Positions 31,841 through 41,372 are shown, numbered from the stretch's first letter. The stretch: 64,000 nucleotides of DNA from Tianweitania aestuarii (GCF_018457165.1 NZ_JAFMNX010000001.1:248001-312000); one strand, 5' to 3'. Notes: generated from the sequence alone by a model not told the origin. Translations and numbers: made by a program.

Positions 31841-33717
31841 TTGACGCTCCGGTATTTGGCCGCCAGAGCCTGTTCCTTGGCCGGATCGATCCACCAGGAA
31901 TCAACATCGACGCCTAGATAGCTCGGCTGCTTTTCCGGGATGCCGAACTTGTTCCAATACGCGACCCAGATGTTTGGTCGGCTATATTGCGGCACCACGA
32001 AGTAGTTCCACAAAAGCACGCGATCAAGCGCGTGCGTTGCCGCAATGAGGTCTTTACGGTCGGTGGCGAAGATCACCTTGTCGATGAGGGCATCCACCAC
32101 GGGATCCTTGATGCCCATCGTGTTGCGCGATCCGGGCGTATCGGCTGCCTGTGTGCTCCAATAATCGCGCTGTTCGTTTCCGGGCGATTCCGTTTGCGGC
32201 AGACTTTCGGTGATCATGTCGAACTCGAAAGCCCGCGTGCGGTTTACATACTGGCTGGCATCCACGATCCGAAGCGTGGCATCGATGCCGAGCTTGCGAA
32301 GGTTCTGGAGGTAAGGGCCGGCGATGATCTCGTCCGTCGGGCCGCTGCCTAGAAACTCGATCTTCATCTGCTCGCCTTGAGCGTTCACCAGTTTGCCGCC
32401 CTTGATCTCCCATCCGGCCTTACGGAACAGCTGCACCGCTTCGCGCAGATGCGCGCGTTCGGATTGCGGCGTGTCGAACACCGGCAGCTTGAAAGGCTCG
32501 GTGAAAAGCTCGGGCGGAAGCTGGTCGCGGAACGGTTCGAGGATCTCGAGTTCGCGTGCTTCCGGCACACCGCTGGAAGCAAGCTCGCCACCCGGATAGA
32601 AGCTCGAAATGCGTGTGTTCAGCCCGAAAAAGGCCTGCCGGTTCTGCGTTTCGAAGTCGTAAGCCAGCGTCAAAGCGTGCCGGACATCGCGGTTCTGGAA
32701 CTGCGGGCGGCGAAGGTTCAGGGCAAAGGCCTGCATGCGCATGTAGGCTGATGCGGGATATTCGTTCTTCAACACGTCGCCGGCTTCAACGGCCGGGAAA
32801 TTATATTCGGTCGACCAGCGCCGCGAGCTGTTTTCCATGCGCACATCCTGCAGGCCGCCCTTGGTGAAGGCCAGCCAGGCGGCATTGTCATCCTGGATGT
32901 AAACATATTTGCGCCGGTCGAAATTGTTGCGGCCGACATTCACCGCGATGTCCGCGCCCCAGTAATCCTCAACACGGGTCCAGTTGATTTCAGCGCCGGG
33001 GCGGAATGGACCGATCTTGTAGGGGCCCGAACCAAGCGGTGCTTCCAGCGTCGGCTGCGTGATGTCGCGCTTCTTGCCTTGCGCATCCGTGCCTTCCCAC
33101 CAGTGCTTGGGCAGAACGGTGAGATCGCCGAGGATATGCGGCAGTTCGCGGTTGCCCTTCTGGTCGAAGCGGAACTCGATCTCTCGATCGTTCAGCGCCA
33201 CGGCTTCCGTGACGTTGGCGTAATAGCGATTGTAGAGCGGGCTGTTGGTCTTCAGCACGTTGAAGGACCAGACGACGTCTTCGGCCGTCACCGGCTTGCC
33301 GTCATGCCAGCGCGCGTTCGGGTTCAACCGATACGTGGCAGAGGAAAAGTCGTCGGGATGCTTCATGGCATCGGCCAGAAGCGGGCGGCTGGTGCCCGGC
33401 TCTTCCAGCGACTGCTGGAACAGTGTTTCCCACAAAAGGCCGCCGAAGTTCGACAGACCCGCAGCCGCCGTTCCTCTGACGATGAAGGGGTTGAAGCTGT
33501 CATAGGTGCCGGACGCCACAGAATTGAGCGTGCCACCCTTGGGCGCATCCGGATTGACATAGGAATAGTGTGCAAACGGCGCGTCGGCTTCCTCGCTCTC
33601 GATCAGTGACGAGGATGTGCGCCATTCCTGCGCTGCCGTCGGTTGAGCTGCGGTGAGCCAGATCATGGCCGCCGCTCCGAAGGTTTGAACAAGGCTGTTG
33701 CGCAGGCGATAAGACAT
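31837..33717 (-). CDS. yejA: Sec-exported peptide-binding protein of the Yej system (YejA)
   Basis: 626 residues, first gene of the operon. A Sec signal peptide (1-30, ending PTAAQ) is followed by a family 5 solute-binding fold: HYSYVNPDAPKGGTL at the start, LNPNARWHDGKPVTAEDV in the middle, and DSWWIDPAK at the end. These are YejA hallmarks. The ATG at 33717 is preceded by AGGTG; a GTG two codons earlier is possible. It overlaps the downstream paralogue by four bases. The periplasmic protein delivers peptides to YejB/YejE. Confidence 0.9.
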   Translation of the reverse strand: MSYRLRNSLVQTFGAAAMIWLTAAQPTAAQEWRTSSSLIESEEADAPFAHYSYVNPDAPKGGTLNSVASGTYDSFNPFIVRGTAAAGLSNFGGLLWETLFQQSLEEPGTSRPLLADAMKHPDDFSSATYRLNPNARWHDGKPVTAEDVVWSFNVLKTNSPLYNRYYANVTEAVALNDREIEFRFDQKGNRELPHILGDLTVLPKHWWEGTDAQGKKRDITQPTLEAPLGSGPYKIGPFRPGAEINWTRVEDYWGADIAVNVGRNNFDRRKYVYIQDDNAAWLAFTKGGLQDVRMENSSRRWSTEYNFPAVEAGDVLKNEYPASAYMRMQAFALNLRRPQFQNRDVRHALTLAYDFETQNRQAFFGLNTRISSFYPGGELASSGVPEARELEILEPFRDQLPPELFTEPFKLPVFDTPQSERAHLREAVQLFRKAGWEIKGGKLVNAQGEQMKIEFLGSGPTDEIIAGPYLQNLRKLGIDATLRIVDASQYVNRTRAFEFDMITESLPQTESPGNEQRDYWSTQAADTPGSRNTMGIKDPVVDALIDKVIFATDRKDLIAATHALDRVLLWNYFVVPQYSRPNIWVAYWNKFGIPEKQPSYLGVDVDSWWIDPAKEQALAAKYRSVN

Positions 33718-33803
33718 CGTCACCTCAGGTCAGGAAACAGGTGAAGCTTTGCAAGACAGTTTGGCAAAACAAGGTGGCATGGCAAGAGGCTTTGCCGAAA
33801 CAG

Positions 33804-33832
33804 AAAAAGCCGGGGTGAACCCGGCTTTTTCA
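33804..33832 (-). terminator. Terminator behind the cytochrome c gene
   Basis: AAAAAGCCGGG pairs with CCCGGCTTTTT around a short loop. It lies between the cytochrome c gene end and the Yej operon promoter region, both on the minus strand. Confidence 0.87.
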
Positions 33833-33892
33833 TGAATGGTGCATGACAATCGCGTGACGCGGCGCATAGGAGGCCGACGTCCTTGAGCGCGA

Positions 33893-34876
33893 TCAGGGTG
33901 TGGTCGTTGCCGGAGCCGCCGGAGCCGCGCCGCCTTCAGCCGGCGCTGGTGCACCGTCCGTTGGAGCAGCGTTGCCCTGCGGTGCAGTTGCACCACCCTC
34001 GGCGGGAGCGGCCGGTGCAGCGGGAGCAGCGCCACCTTCCGCCGGAGCCGGCTCGTTGGTGGTCGGAGCGGCTGCGCCAGCCGGGGCGGAACCCTGGTTC
34101 GGCTGCGGTTCGCCGCTCGAAGACGGGCTGGCCGTCGGTGCTTCGCCTTCCGGAACTTCCACGGCAGGTGTCTGCGGCAGTGGAGCGCCGGTCACGCCCG
34201 ACGAACCGCTGTCTTCCACGGCTGCCGGATTTGCCGGCTGGCCGGCATCGGAAGCCGGTGCTTCCGATGCCGAACCTTCGGCATTGGCGCCCGATTCTTC
34301 CGGCGTTGCGCCTGCACCCTCGGCCGGCACTTCCGGAAGCGGAACTTCAGAGTCGGCCGTGGTGCGCAGGTAAGCGATCAGGTTGGCGCGATCGGTCGGG
34401 CTCTTGAGGCCCGCAAAGCTCATCGCCGTGCCCTTCACTACAGCCTTGGGCGCTGCGATGAAGTGGTCGAGGTGCTCGTAATCCCAGGCCTGTTCCTGCG
34501 CAGCATAGTCCTTCATGCCGGCCGAATAGCTGAAACCTTCATGGGACGCGATCGGACGCGTCACGATGTTCCAGAGGTTCGGGCCGATCTTGTTGGCACC
34601 GCCGGCATCGTCCGTGTGGCAGGTGGCGCAACGCTTGAACAGCGTTTCGCCGGCAGCAGCGTCCGCGCTCTGCATACGCACTGCGATCGGCTCCTCGGTC
34701 GGCTCATCGCTGCCACCCTTGGCACCGGCTTCCGGCTCTGCGGCTGCAATGGCGAAGCCTGGCGTTTCCGGCGTCGGCGATGCGAACAAAGCTTCGGAAA
34801 CGATGCTGATCGAGAAGACGATGAACACGGTCCCCAGCAGAGCGCCGATGATCTTGTTCATTTCAAAAGAATCCAT
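33893..34876 (-). CDS. Membrane-anchored cytochrome c (CycM-like) with long Ala/Pro-rich tail
   Basis: 327 residues. An uncleaved N-terminal anchor (about 8-31) and a class I cytochrome c domain (about 70-175) with heme motif CATCH at 83-87 and axial Met152 in GTAMSFAG. This matches CycM/cytochrome c552-type proteins that carry electrons from bc1 to aa3 oxidase. After the domain comes a tail of about 150 residues dominated by Ala, Pro, Glu, Gly and Ser, which standard CycM (about 180 residues) lacks. The tail reads in frame with no break and includes APAEGGAAPA repeats. The ATG at 34876 is chosen as it gives the anchor directly. It is divergent from kdsB. Confidence 0.87.
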   Translation of the reverse strand: MDSFEMNKIIGALLGTVFIVFSISIVSEALFASPTPETPGFAIAAAEPEAGAKGGSDEPTEEPIAVRMQSADAAAGETLFKRCATCHTDDAGGANKIGPNLWNIVTRPIASHEGFSYSAGMKDYAAQEQAWDYEHLDHFIAAPKAVVKGTAMSFAGLKSPTDRANLIAYLRTTADSEVPLPEVPAEGAGATPEESGANAEGSASEAPASDAGQPANPAAVEDSGSSGVTGAPLPQTPAVEVPEGEAPTASPSSSGEPQPNQGSAPAGAAAPTTNEPAPAEGGAAPAAPAAPAEGGATAPQGNAAPTDGAPAPAEGGAAPAAPATTTP

Positions 34877-35072
34877 GCGGATACCGCTCCCTGCCTCGAT
34901 CTCCCGGTCGGCGCATTTTTGTTGCCCGCGCCGAATCCCCATACCGGCAGCAAAGCCGGTAAAATCGGCGGGAAACTAGGTCTTTTGCGGAAGGGTTGCA
35001 ACACCTATAAGAACGCCGCCGCATGTGGCGATTTGACACTTTCATGCCCTCGAACCGGACTGTTCAGCTTCC

Positions 35073-35804
35073 ATGTCGATCCTTGTTCTGATCCCCGCGC
35101 GACTGGCTTCCACCCGCCTGCCGGGCAAGCCTTTATCCGACATAGCTGGAAAGCCGATGGTCGTGCGCGTCGCCGAACAGGCCACTTCGGCCAATCTCGG
35201 CCGTGTGGTTGTGGCGGTGGATGCGCAGGAAACCTTCGATGTTGTGACCGCGCATGGCTTCGAAGCCGTGATGACGCGGATCGACCATGAATCCGGTTCT
35301 GACCGCATTTTCGAGGCGCAGACCCTTCTCGATCCTGACGGCAGCGTCGACACGATCGTCAATGTTCAGGGCGATCTGCCGACGGTGGAACCGGAGATCA
35401 TCCGCGCCGCCGTCGATCTTCTGCAGGACGCGGCCGTGGACATCGGCACGCTCGGCGTGGAAATCACCCGCGAAGAAGAAAAGACCAACAAGAACGTCGT
35501 GAAGATCGTCGGCTCGCCCAACACACAGGGCGGATTGCGCGCGCTGTATTTTACCCGCGCGACGGCGCCCTGGGGGCAGGGACCGCTTTACCACCATGTC
35601 GGCCTTTACGCTTACCGCCGCCGCGCTCTGGAGCGCTTCGTGTCCTTGCCACCCTCTACCCTTGAGCGTCGCGAAAGCCTGGAGCAGCTGCGTGCGCTGG
35701 AAGATGGCATGCGCATCGATGTCGCGCTCGTGGATGCCGTACCGCTTGGCGTGGACACCGCCGAAGATCTCGAACGCGCCCGTGAACTCCTGTCCCGGAA
35801 CTGA
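35073..35804 (+). CDS. kdsB: 3-deoxy-manno-octulosonate cytidylyltransferase
   Basis: Activates KDO to CMP-KDO for lipopolysaccharide core synthesis. The nucleotide-binding start [16 protein letters not shown], the VVVAVDAQE segment, and [12 protein letters not shown] are KdsB signatures. Its 243 residues are the usual length. The pheA start follows six bases after its stop, so the two are probably cotranscribed. A 196-base region with no recognised element separates it from the divergent cytochrome c gene. Confidence 0.95.
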   Translation: MSILVLIPARLASTRLPGKPLSDIAGKPMVVRVAEQATSANLGRVVVAVDAQETFDVVTAHGFEAVMTRIDHESGSDRIFEAQTLLDPDGSVDTIVNVQGDLPTVEPEIIRAAVDLLQDAAVDIGTLGVEITREEEKTNKNVVKIVGSPNTQGGLRALYFTRATAPWGQGPLYHHVGLYAYRRRALERFVSLPPSTLERRESLEQLRALEDGMRIDVALVDAVPLGVDTAEDLERARELLSRN

Positions 35805-35809
35805 TTGAT

Positions 35810-36673
35810 ATGATTGCTCGAACCAACCGCATCTCGTTTCAGGGCGAGCCCGGCGCCAATTCGGATACTGCCTGCCGTGACATGTTTCCGGACATGGAGC
35901 CGCTGCCGTGCCCGACCTTCGAGGATGCGTTCAACGCCGTTGAATCCGGCGCTGCCGATCTCGCGATGATCCCGATCGAAAACACGATCGCGGGCCGCGT
36001 CGCCGACATCCACCATCTTCTGCCTGAATCGCGGCTGCATATCGTCGGCGAATATTTCCTGCCGATCCATTTTCAGCTGATGGTGCTGCCCGGTGTGGCG
36101 CGCGAGGAGATCAAATCGGTCCACAGCCATATTCATGCGCTGGGCCAATGCCGCAAATATATCCGTTCCAACAGCTGGAAGCCGGTGATTGCCGGCGATA
36201 CGGCGGGTGCGGCCAAGCTCGTGGCTGAAACGGCGGATCGTACGATGGCCGCCCTGTCGCCTCGGCTTGCCGCAAGCCTTTATGGTCTCGATATCCTTGA
36301 AGAGAATGTCGAAGACACCGACACCAATGTCACCCGCTTCGTGGTGCTGTCGAAGGAAGACAAGCGCGCGCCGCGCCTTGCTGCCGACGAGCGCATGATG
36401 ACGACGTTCATGTTCCGCGTCCGCAACGTGCCGGCCGCCCTTTACAAGGCGATGGGTGGCTTTGCGACCAACGGCGTCAACATGACCAAGCTCGAAAGCT
36501 ACCAACTCGGCGAATTCACCGCGACGCTGTTTTACGCCGATATTGAAGGGCATCCCGACGATTACAACGTGACGCTCGCGCTGGAAGAGCTGCAGTTCTT
36601 CTCGCGCGAAGTGCGCATTCTCGGTGTTTATCCGGCCAGCCAGTCCCGCGACGAGTGGAAGCTGGCCGACTAA
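35810..36673 (+). CDS. pheA: Prephenate dehydratase
   Basis: Converts prephenate to phenylpyruvate in phenylalanine synthesis. It is monofunctional, 287 residues: catalytic domain about 7-185 (ISFQGEPGANS, MIPIENTIAGRV, and the TNVTRFVVL motif with the catalytic Thr), then a C-terminal ACT regulatory domain (about 200-280). In the ACT domain the usual ESRP motif reads ESYQ, a form seen in alphaproteobacteria. It sits downstream of kdsB, convergent with nudC 15 bases away. Confidence 0.94.
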   Translation: MIARTNRISFQGEPGANSDTACRDMFPDMEPLPCPTFEDAFNAVESGAADLAMIPIENTIAGRVADIHHLLPESRLHIVGEYFLPIHFQLMVLPGVAREEIKSVHSHIHALGQCRKYIRSNSWKPVIAGDTAGAAKLVAETADRTMAALSPRLAASLYGLDILEENVEDTDTNVTRFVVLSKEDKRAPRLAADERMMTTFMFRVRNVPAALYKAMGGFATNGVNMTKLESYQLGEFTATLFYADIEGHPDDYNVTLALEELQFFSREVRILGVYPASQSRDEWKLAD

Positions 36674-36688
36674 GCGCCGGGCAAGACT

Positions 36689-37630
36689 TCAATCCTGATC
36701 CGCCCAGAAGCGGATCAGGTGGCTGGCGATCGCACCTTGCGGCGGCACGAGCAGACCCTCGGGGTGGCCCCCGGCAATCATGGCGCGGACCTCCGTCCGG
36801 CTGAACCAGCGGCAGTCCTCCAGTTCCGTCAGATCGGGCTGAATGTCGTCGTTCAAGGCTTCACCGAAGCAGCCGATCATCAGCGAATGCGGAAACGGCC
36901 AGGGCTGGCTTGCATGATAAGCGACGCGCCCGATCCGGATACCGGATTCCTCCAGCGTTTCGCGCCGCACGGCATTCTCGATCGTTTCGCCCGGCTCGAT
37001 GAAGCCCGCCAGTGTGGAAAACATGCCGGGCGCGAAATGTGGGCTGCGGCCTAACAGACAACGATCATCCCTGACGGTCAGCATGATCGCCACGGGATCG
37101 GTGCGCGGGAAATGCTCGGCAGCGCAGTTTGAACAAACACGCTTGTAGCCGCCGATGCGGCTTTCGGTCTGATGGCCGCAACGGCCACAAAAGCGATGCG
37201 TGCGGTTCCAGATGGCCAGCGAAGCGGCCTGTGCCAGAGCGCCGAGCGTAGCTGAATCGAGCAGGCCTTGCGAATAGATCGAGCGATGATCGATCGCCTT
37301 GAGGTTGGCCGGCAAAGTCTCGGGATCAAGCTCGGTGTCCAGCGCAAGCAGTGGACCTCCATCGTCATGCCCGAGCAGGATCGCGTCGGCAGGCTTCTGT
37401 TCAAGCGCCTCGACTTCCTGACGTGTGAAGAAGGGTGCGACCGTCTCGCCTTCCAGGCGCAGCACCAGCCTTGAGCCGGAAAGCAGCATCAGCCGTGTAT
37501 GCGGGTCCTGCAGGGCACGTGGAACGCAATCATCGTCGCGTGTTTCGGATTGCCGGTCGAGCACATTGCCGGCAAAGCCGACAAAGGCGCTGGGCTCACG
37601 CTCGGGGCGGTCGAACAGAAAGAAAGCCAT
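36689..37630 (-). CDS. nudC: NADH pyrophosphatase / deNADding Nudix hydrolase
   Basis: 313 residues. A zinc ribbon with Cys148, Cys151, Cys166 and Cys169 precedes the Nudix box at about 209-231 (GFIEPGETIENAVRRETLEE), and the NudC-specific SQPWPFPHS follows at 241-249. The family hydrolyses NAD(H) and removes NAD caps from RNA. An extra N-terminal domain of about 120 residues is normal. The ATG at 37630 was chosen because the open frame further upstream lies inside the HIT-protein gene. It is 20 bases behind that gene and probably cotranscribed. Confidence 0.92.
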   Translation of the reverse strand: MAFFLFDRPEREPSAFVGFAGNVLDRQSETRDDDCVPRALQDPHTRLMLLSGSRLVLRLEGETVAPFFTRQEVEALEQKPADAILLGHDDGGPLLALDTELDPETLPANLKAIDHRSIYSQGLLDSATLGALAQAASLAIWNRTHRFCGRCGHQTESRIGGYKRVCSNCAAEHFPRTDPVAIMLTVRDDRCLLGRSPHFAPGMFSTLAGFIEPGETIENAVRRETLEESGIRIGRVAYHASQPWPFPHSLMIGCFGEALNDDIQPDLTELEDCRWFSRTEVRAMIAGGHPEGLLVPPQGAIASHLIRFWADQD

Positions 37631-37650
37631 AGGTGCTCCGGCTCGAGATT

Positions 37651-38073
37651 TCAGAGTGCGGCCTGCACCCGAGCCGACAGGTCGTGAATGGCTTCGCGAC
37701 GATAGGGTTCGCGCAGACCATGGCCCCAAACGGGGCCGGGCCAGGCGGGATCGCCGGGGTTGCGTGCAATCACATGGATATGCAGCTGGCGCACGATGTT
37801 GCCCAGCGCGCCCGTATTGATCTTTTCGCAGCCGGTAAGCTTCTTCAGCCCTTCCGCAACCATGTTGGTTTCGAAGGTGAGCATGGTTTGGTCGAGCGGG
37901 GTGAGCTCGTGCACCTCGGCGATCCTTTGCCGCTGCGGAATGAGGATCAGCCAAGGCCAGCGACTGTCGTTCATGAGCCGCAGCTCGCACAGGCTCAGCC
38001 ACATCACGTGCTCGCTATCGCCTTCAAGACGCGCGTCGAGCGCAAACCCGACCGTGCGGTGCGGCGTGTCCAT
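37651..38073 (-). CDS. HIT-domain nucleotide-binding protein
   Basis: 140 residues. The histidine triad region reads QLHIHVIAR at 96-104, so the first His of the canonical His-x-His-x-His is Gln while His98 and His100 remain. This Q-form is found in a subset of bacterial HIT proteins. The fold start (LCELRLMNDSRWPWLILIPQR) is typical. Its substrate is unknown, probably a nucleoside phosphoramidate or dinucleotide. It forms a likely two-gene unit with nudC, both acting on nucleotides. Confidence 0.87.
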   Translation of the reverse strand: MDTPHRTVGFALDARLEGDSEHVMWLSLCELRLMNDSRWPWLILIPQRQRIAEVHELTPLDQTMLTFETNMVAEGLKKLTGCEKINTGALGNIVRQLHIHVIARNPGDPAWPGPVWGHGLREPYRREAIHDLSARVQAAL

Positions 38074-38215
38074 GAAACAATCCCCGTAAACTGCAAAGAG
38101 CTTGAAACAATGAGGCTAGTCCCGCCCGTGAAAGCTCGCAAGCCATGGCGCGGCATGGGGTAAAGATTCATTTTCTGCATCACACATTTGCCACGCCGCG
38201 ATCGACACTCACCGC

Positions 38216-38244
38216 TTGCAAAACCCGTTCTGATTGACGATATG
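38216..38244 (+). promoter_or_regulatory. Candidate promoter of the SRP RNA
   Basis: TTGCAA, 17 bases, GATATG. The inferred start point about seven bases later coincides with the 5' end of the SRP RNA at 38251. The -10 match is weak, but the position supports it. Confidence 0.45.
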
Positions 38245-38250
38245 AGCCCC

Positions 38251-38347
38251 GGGAGGTTGGCTGGTGGACGATCCACTCGCCAACCGGGTCAGGTCCGGAA
38301 GGAAGCAGCCCTAACGATTCTGGAACGGGTCATCGTGTCAGCCTCCC
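38251..38347 (+). ncRNA. ffs: Signal recognition particle RNA, small bacterial type
   Basis: About 97 bases. The conserved SRP domain IV sequence GGTCAGGTCCGGAAGGAAGC, with AGCAGCCCTAA following, is present, and the ends pair (GGGAGG at the 5' end with CCTCCC at the 3' end). In the signal recognition particle it binds Ffh for co-translational membrane targeting. Its position directly upstream of dnaX is the normal arrangement in rhizobia and relatives. Confidence 0.95.
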
Positions 38348-38352
38348 ACCGT

Positions 38353-38375
38353 CTTGCCCTTCAAGGTCGGGCAAG
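38353..38375 (+). terminator. Weak hairpin after the SRP RNA
   Basis: CTTGCCC pairs with GGGCAAG across a nine-base loop, just past the RNA end. No T-run follows, so it may be a processing or pausing element rather than a full terminator. Confidence 0.4.
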
Positions 38376-38380
38376 CATCG

Positions 38381-38430
38381 TCCGCATTGACGCGGCGTAT
38401 CAAAGAATGTCCGCGTTGACGCGGCGTATC
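38381..38430 (+). repeat. Two direct 21-base repeats before dnaX
   Basis: TCCGCATTGACGCGGCGTAT and a copy with one substitution (G for A), at 38381-38401 and 38410-38430, spaced 29 bases start to start. Each contains an internal GC-rich half-palindrome (CGCGGCG). They lie in the short gap between the SRP RNA and dnaX and could be a duplicated regulatory site. Confidence 0.7.
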
Positions 38431-38494
38431 TGGCGCAGGACAATCGGCGCGCCGTGAGTCGAACAGCCCGTTTCAAAAGGAAGAGCGCGAGCGC

Positions 38495-40324
38495 ATGAGC
38501 GAAGCTGGACAAGGGTCGTCGAGCGCCGCGGGCTACCGCGTTCTTGCCCGCAAGTACCGGCCGGCCGATTTCACCACGCTGATCGGCCAGGAGCCGATGG
38601 TGCGCACCCTCACCAACGCTTTCGACACTGGCCGCGTCGCCCAGGCCTGGATGCTGACAGGTGTGCGTGGTGTCGGCAAAACTACCACCGCCCGCATTCT
38701 CGCCCGTGCGCTGAACTACAAGACAGCTGAGATCGATCGGCCATCCGTGGCACTGGAAGCGCTGGGCGAGCATTGCCAGGCCATTATGGAAGGCCGCCAT
38801 GTCGACGTGATCGAGATGGATGCGGCGTCTCATACCGGCATCGACGATATCCGCGAGATCATCGAGCAGGTGCGTTATGCGCCGGTTTCCGCGCGCTACA
38901 AAGTCTACATCATCGACGAAGTTCACATGCTGTCGACGCAGGCCTTCAACGGCCTGTTGAAGACGCTTGAAGAACCGCCGCCGCATGTGAAATTCATCTT
39001 CGCGACAACTGAAATCCGCAAGGTGCCGATCACGGTGCTGTCGCGCACGCAGCGCTTCGACCTGCGCCGCGTCGATGCCGCATTGCTGACGGGCCACCTC
39101 GGCTCCATTGCTGAGAAAGAAACGATCACCGTCGAGCCGGAAGCGCTGGCGATGATTGCACGCGCGGCTGAAGGCTCGGTGCGTGACTCGCTGTCGATCT
39201 TCGATCAGGCGATCGCCCATGGCTCCGGCACGGTGACGGCAGAGGCTGTTCGCGCCATGCTCGGTCTGGCCGACCGTACGCGCGTGATCGACCTGTTCGA
39301 GCACATCATGCAAGGCGATGTCGCGGCGGCTTTGGGCGAGCTGCGCGCGCAATATGACACCGGCGCTGATCCGGCGACCGTGCTCACCGATCTCGCCGAG
39401 TTCACCCATCTTGTGACGCGCCTGCGCTATGTGCCGGAAGCGTCAGAAGATGCCTCGCTATCCGAAGCGGAGCGCATGCGCGGTTCGGCGCTGTCGCAGA
39501 CCCTGTCGGTGCGGGTGTTGTCGCGCGCCTGGCAGATGCTCTTGAAGGGCATCACGGAGGTTCAGACTGCCGCTCGCCCGGTGAGTGCGGCCGAAATGGT
39601 GTTGATCCGCTTGGCGCATGCCGCCGAACTGCCGACGCTGGATGACGTGCTCAAAGGCAATGGCGCTGCGCCGTCTGAAACGCGACCGTCCGGCAATGGT
39701 GGTGGACGCCCGTCGCTTCCTTCCGGCGGCAATGGCGGTGGGGGAGCGGCTTCGGCTGTATCGACCGCGCGCATGATGCCGGCAGGTGGTGGCGCGCAAA
39801 CGATGCGGCTGGTGCAGACCGAGGCATCGCCAGCACCGGCGATGCAGACGGCTGTTCAGCCTGCGCCTGAGCCGACCGTCAAGGTTGCCTCGCTCAACGA
39901 TATCGTTGCGCTGGCCGAAGCGGCGCGCGACATGCCGTTCAAGATCGGCGTCAAGGGTTGCGTTCGGCTGGTTCGCATCGAGCCGGGCAAACTCGAGATC
40001 AACCTCACCGAAGATGCGCCGCGCACGCTCCTGACCGACATCCAGAATCGTCTGTCGAAATGGACGGGTATGCGCTGGCTGGTCACGGTTTCGCGCGAAG
40101 AAGGCGGTCAGACGCTGGCCGAGATCGAAACGCAGAAGCGCGAAAGCGCAAGGATGGAAGCGGAGGCGGATCCGACCGTGGCCGCCATTCTCGCCGCGTT
40201 CCCGCGTTCCAAGATCATCGATATCCGCATTCCGGAAGCCGCAGACGATGTCGAGCTCGATCTGGACAATCCCGTGATCGATCCGGGGATTGATCCGGGC
40301 CTCGACGATCCCGACGAACTCTAG
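38495..40324 (+). CDS. dnaX: DNA polymerase III subunit gamma/tau
   Basis: Clamp-loader subunit; 609 residues. Walker A GVRGVGKT at 56-63, Walker B YIIDEVH near 139-144, and the sensor motif [10 protein letters not shown]. The zinc-binding cysteine cluster of E. coli DnaX is reduced here (only GEHCQAI remains), as in other rhizobial DnaX. The C-terminal third has a Gly/Pro-rich linker, then a tau-type domain ending in an acidic tail ([14 protein letters not shown]). No frameshift slippery run was seen that would yield a short gamma form. It is followed 35 bases later by ybaB. Confidence 0.94.
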   Translation: MSEAGQGSSSAAGYRVLARKYRPADFTTLIGQEPMVRTLTNAFDTGRVAQAWMLTGVRGVGKTTTARILARALNYKTAEIDRPSVALEALGEHCQAIMEGRHVDVIEMDAASHTGIDDIREIIEQVRYAPVSARYKVYIIDEVHMLSTQAFNGLLKTLEEPPPHVKFIFATTEIRKVPITVLSRTQRFDLRRVDAALLTGHLGSIAEKETITVEPEALAMIARAAEGSVRDSLSIFDQAIAHGSGTVTAEAVRAMLGLADRTRVIDLFEHIMQGDVAAALGELRAQYDTGADPATVLTDLAEFTHLVTRLRYVPEASEDASLSEAERMRGSALSQTLSVRVLSRAWQMLLKGITEVQTAARPVSAAEMVLIRLAHAAELPTLDDVLKGNGAAPSETRPSGNGGGRPSLPSGGNGGGGAASAVSTARMMPAGGGAQTMRLVQTEASPAPAMQTAVQPAPEPTVKVASLNDIVALAEAARDMPFKIGVKGCVRLVRIEPGKLEINLTEDAPRTLLTDIQNRLSKWTGMRWLVTVSREEGGQTLAEIETQKRESARMEAEADPTVAAILAAFPRSKIIDIRIPEAADDVELDLDNPVIDPGIDPGLDDPDEL

Positions 40325-40359
40325 AAACAAGCCTCACGAACTCTAACAAGGATGTCCGT

Positions 40360-40683
40360 ATGAAGGATCTCATGGGCCTTATGAGCAAGGCCAAGGAAAT
40401 GCAGGCCAAATTCCAGACGATGCAGGAAGAGATGGCGACGATCGAGGCGACCGGTCAGTCCGGTGGCGGCCTCGTTTCGATCACGCTGTCGGGCAAGTCC
40501 GAGATGAAGGCGCTCAAGATCGATCCGTCGCTCATCAAGGCTGAGGAAGCCGAGATTCTCGAGGACCTGATCCTTGCCGCGCACAACGACGCGCGCGCCA
40601 AGGTCGAGGCCATCACGCAGGAAAAGACCCGCGAGATGACGTCCGGCCTGCCGCTGCCGCCCGGCATGAAGCTGCCTTTCTAA
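40360..40683 (+). CDS. YbaB/EbfC nucleoid-associated protein
   Basis: 107 residues with the family pattern: an N-terminal Met-rich helix ([14 protein letters not shown]), [21 protein letters not shown] in the core, and the C-terminal [16 protein letters not shown] dimeric DNA-binding protein. Its position between dnaX and recR is conserved over most bacteria. The start follows AAGGA. Confidence 0.94.
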   Translation: MKDLMGLMSKAKEMQAKFQTMQEEMATIEATGQSGGGLVSITLSGKSEMKALKIDPSLIKAEEAEILEDLILAAHNDARAKVEAITQEKTREMTSGLPLPPGMKLPF

Positions 40684-40703
40684 GCTGAAACGCTTGATTT
40701 TTT

Positions 40704-40729
40704 TCGGGGCTGGCATCTGCCGGCCCCTT
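40704..40729 (+). other. Hairpin between ybaB and recR
   Basis: GGGGCTGGC pairs with GCCGGCCCC (one G-T pair) around ATCT. A T-run precedes rather than follows it, so it looks like an attenuating or processing hairpin within the dnaX-ybaB-recR transcript. Confidence 0.4.
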
Positions 40730-40747
40730 GGCTTTTGGTGACGCACC

Positions 40748-41353
40748 ATGTCGAAACGTATCGTCGGACCCGAGATCGAGAAGCTGATCCAGCTCCTGGC
40801 CAAAGTGCCGGGGCTCGGGCCTCGCTCGGCCCGCCGTGCGGCCCTGCACCTGATCAAGAAGAAGGAGCAGCTGCTCGGACCGCTGACGGTTGCGATGGGC
40901 GATGCACTCGAGAGAGTGCGGATCTGCTCGCGTTGCGGCAATATCGATACGGTCGATCCCTGCATGATCTGCTCCGATCCGCGCCGCGATACCGGCACGA
41001 TCATTCTGGTTGAAGACGTGTCGGATCTCTGGGCGCTGGAGCGGGCAGGGGCCATGAACGCGCAGTTTCATGTTCTGGGCGGCACGCTGTCGCCGCTGGA
41101 TGGTGTCGGACCGGACGATCTCAACATCCGCGGCCTTGTTTCGCGTGTGGCAGAAGGCGGGGTGAGCGAGGTCATCATCGCCGTGAATGCCACGGTCGAA
41201 GGCCAGACCACGGCGCATTACGTGACTGATCAGCTGGCTGACATGAACGTGAAGATCACGCGGCTCGCGCATGGCGTACCGGTGGGGGGCGAGCTGGATT
41301 ATCTCGACGAAGGCACGCTGACGGCGGCGCTGCGCTCGCGAACAGCATTCTGA
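40748..41353 (+). CDS. recR: Recombination protein RecR
   Basis: 201 residues. Helix-hairpin-helix ([18 protein letters not shown]), a four-Cys zinc finger (Cys60, Cys63, Cys72, Cys75), Toprim domain ([14 protein letters not shown]) and the C-terminal Walker-B-like region. It acts with RecF and RecO in gap repair. Third gene of the dnaX-ybaB-recR unit; the transglycosylase gene follows after 19 bases and may be read with it. Confidence 0.95.
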   Translation: MSKRIVGPEIEKLIQLLAKVPGLGPRSARRAALHLIKKKEQLLGPLTVAMGDALERVRICSRCGNIDTVDPCMICSDPRRDTGTIILVEDVSDLWALERAGAMNAQFHVLGGTLSPLDGVGPDDLNIRGLVSRVAEGGVSEVIIAVNATVEGQTTAHYVTDQLADMNVKITRLAHGVPVGGELDYLDEGTLTAALRSRTAF

Positions 41354-41372
41354 ACGCTTGGAGGATAGATCG

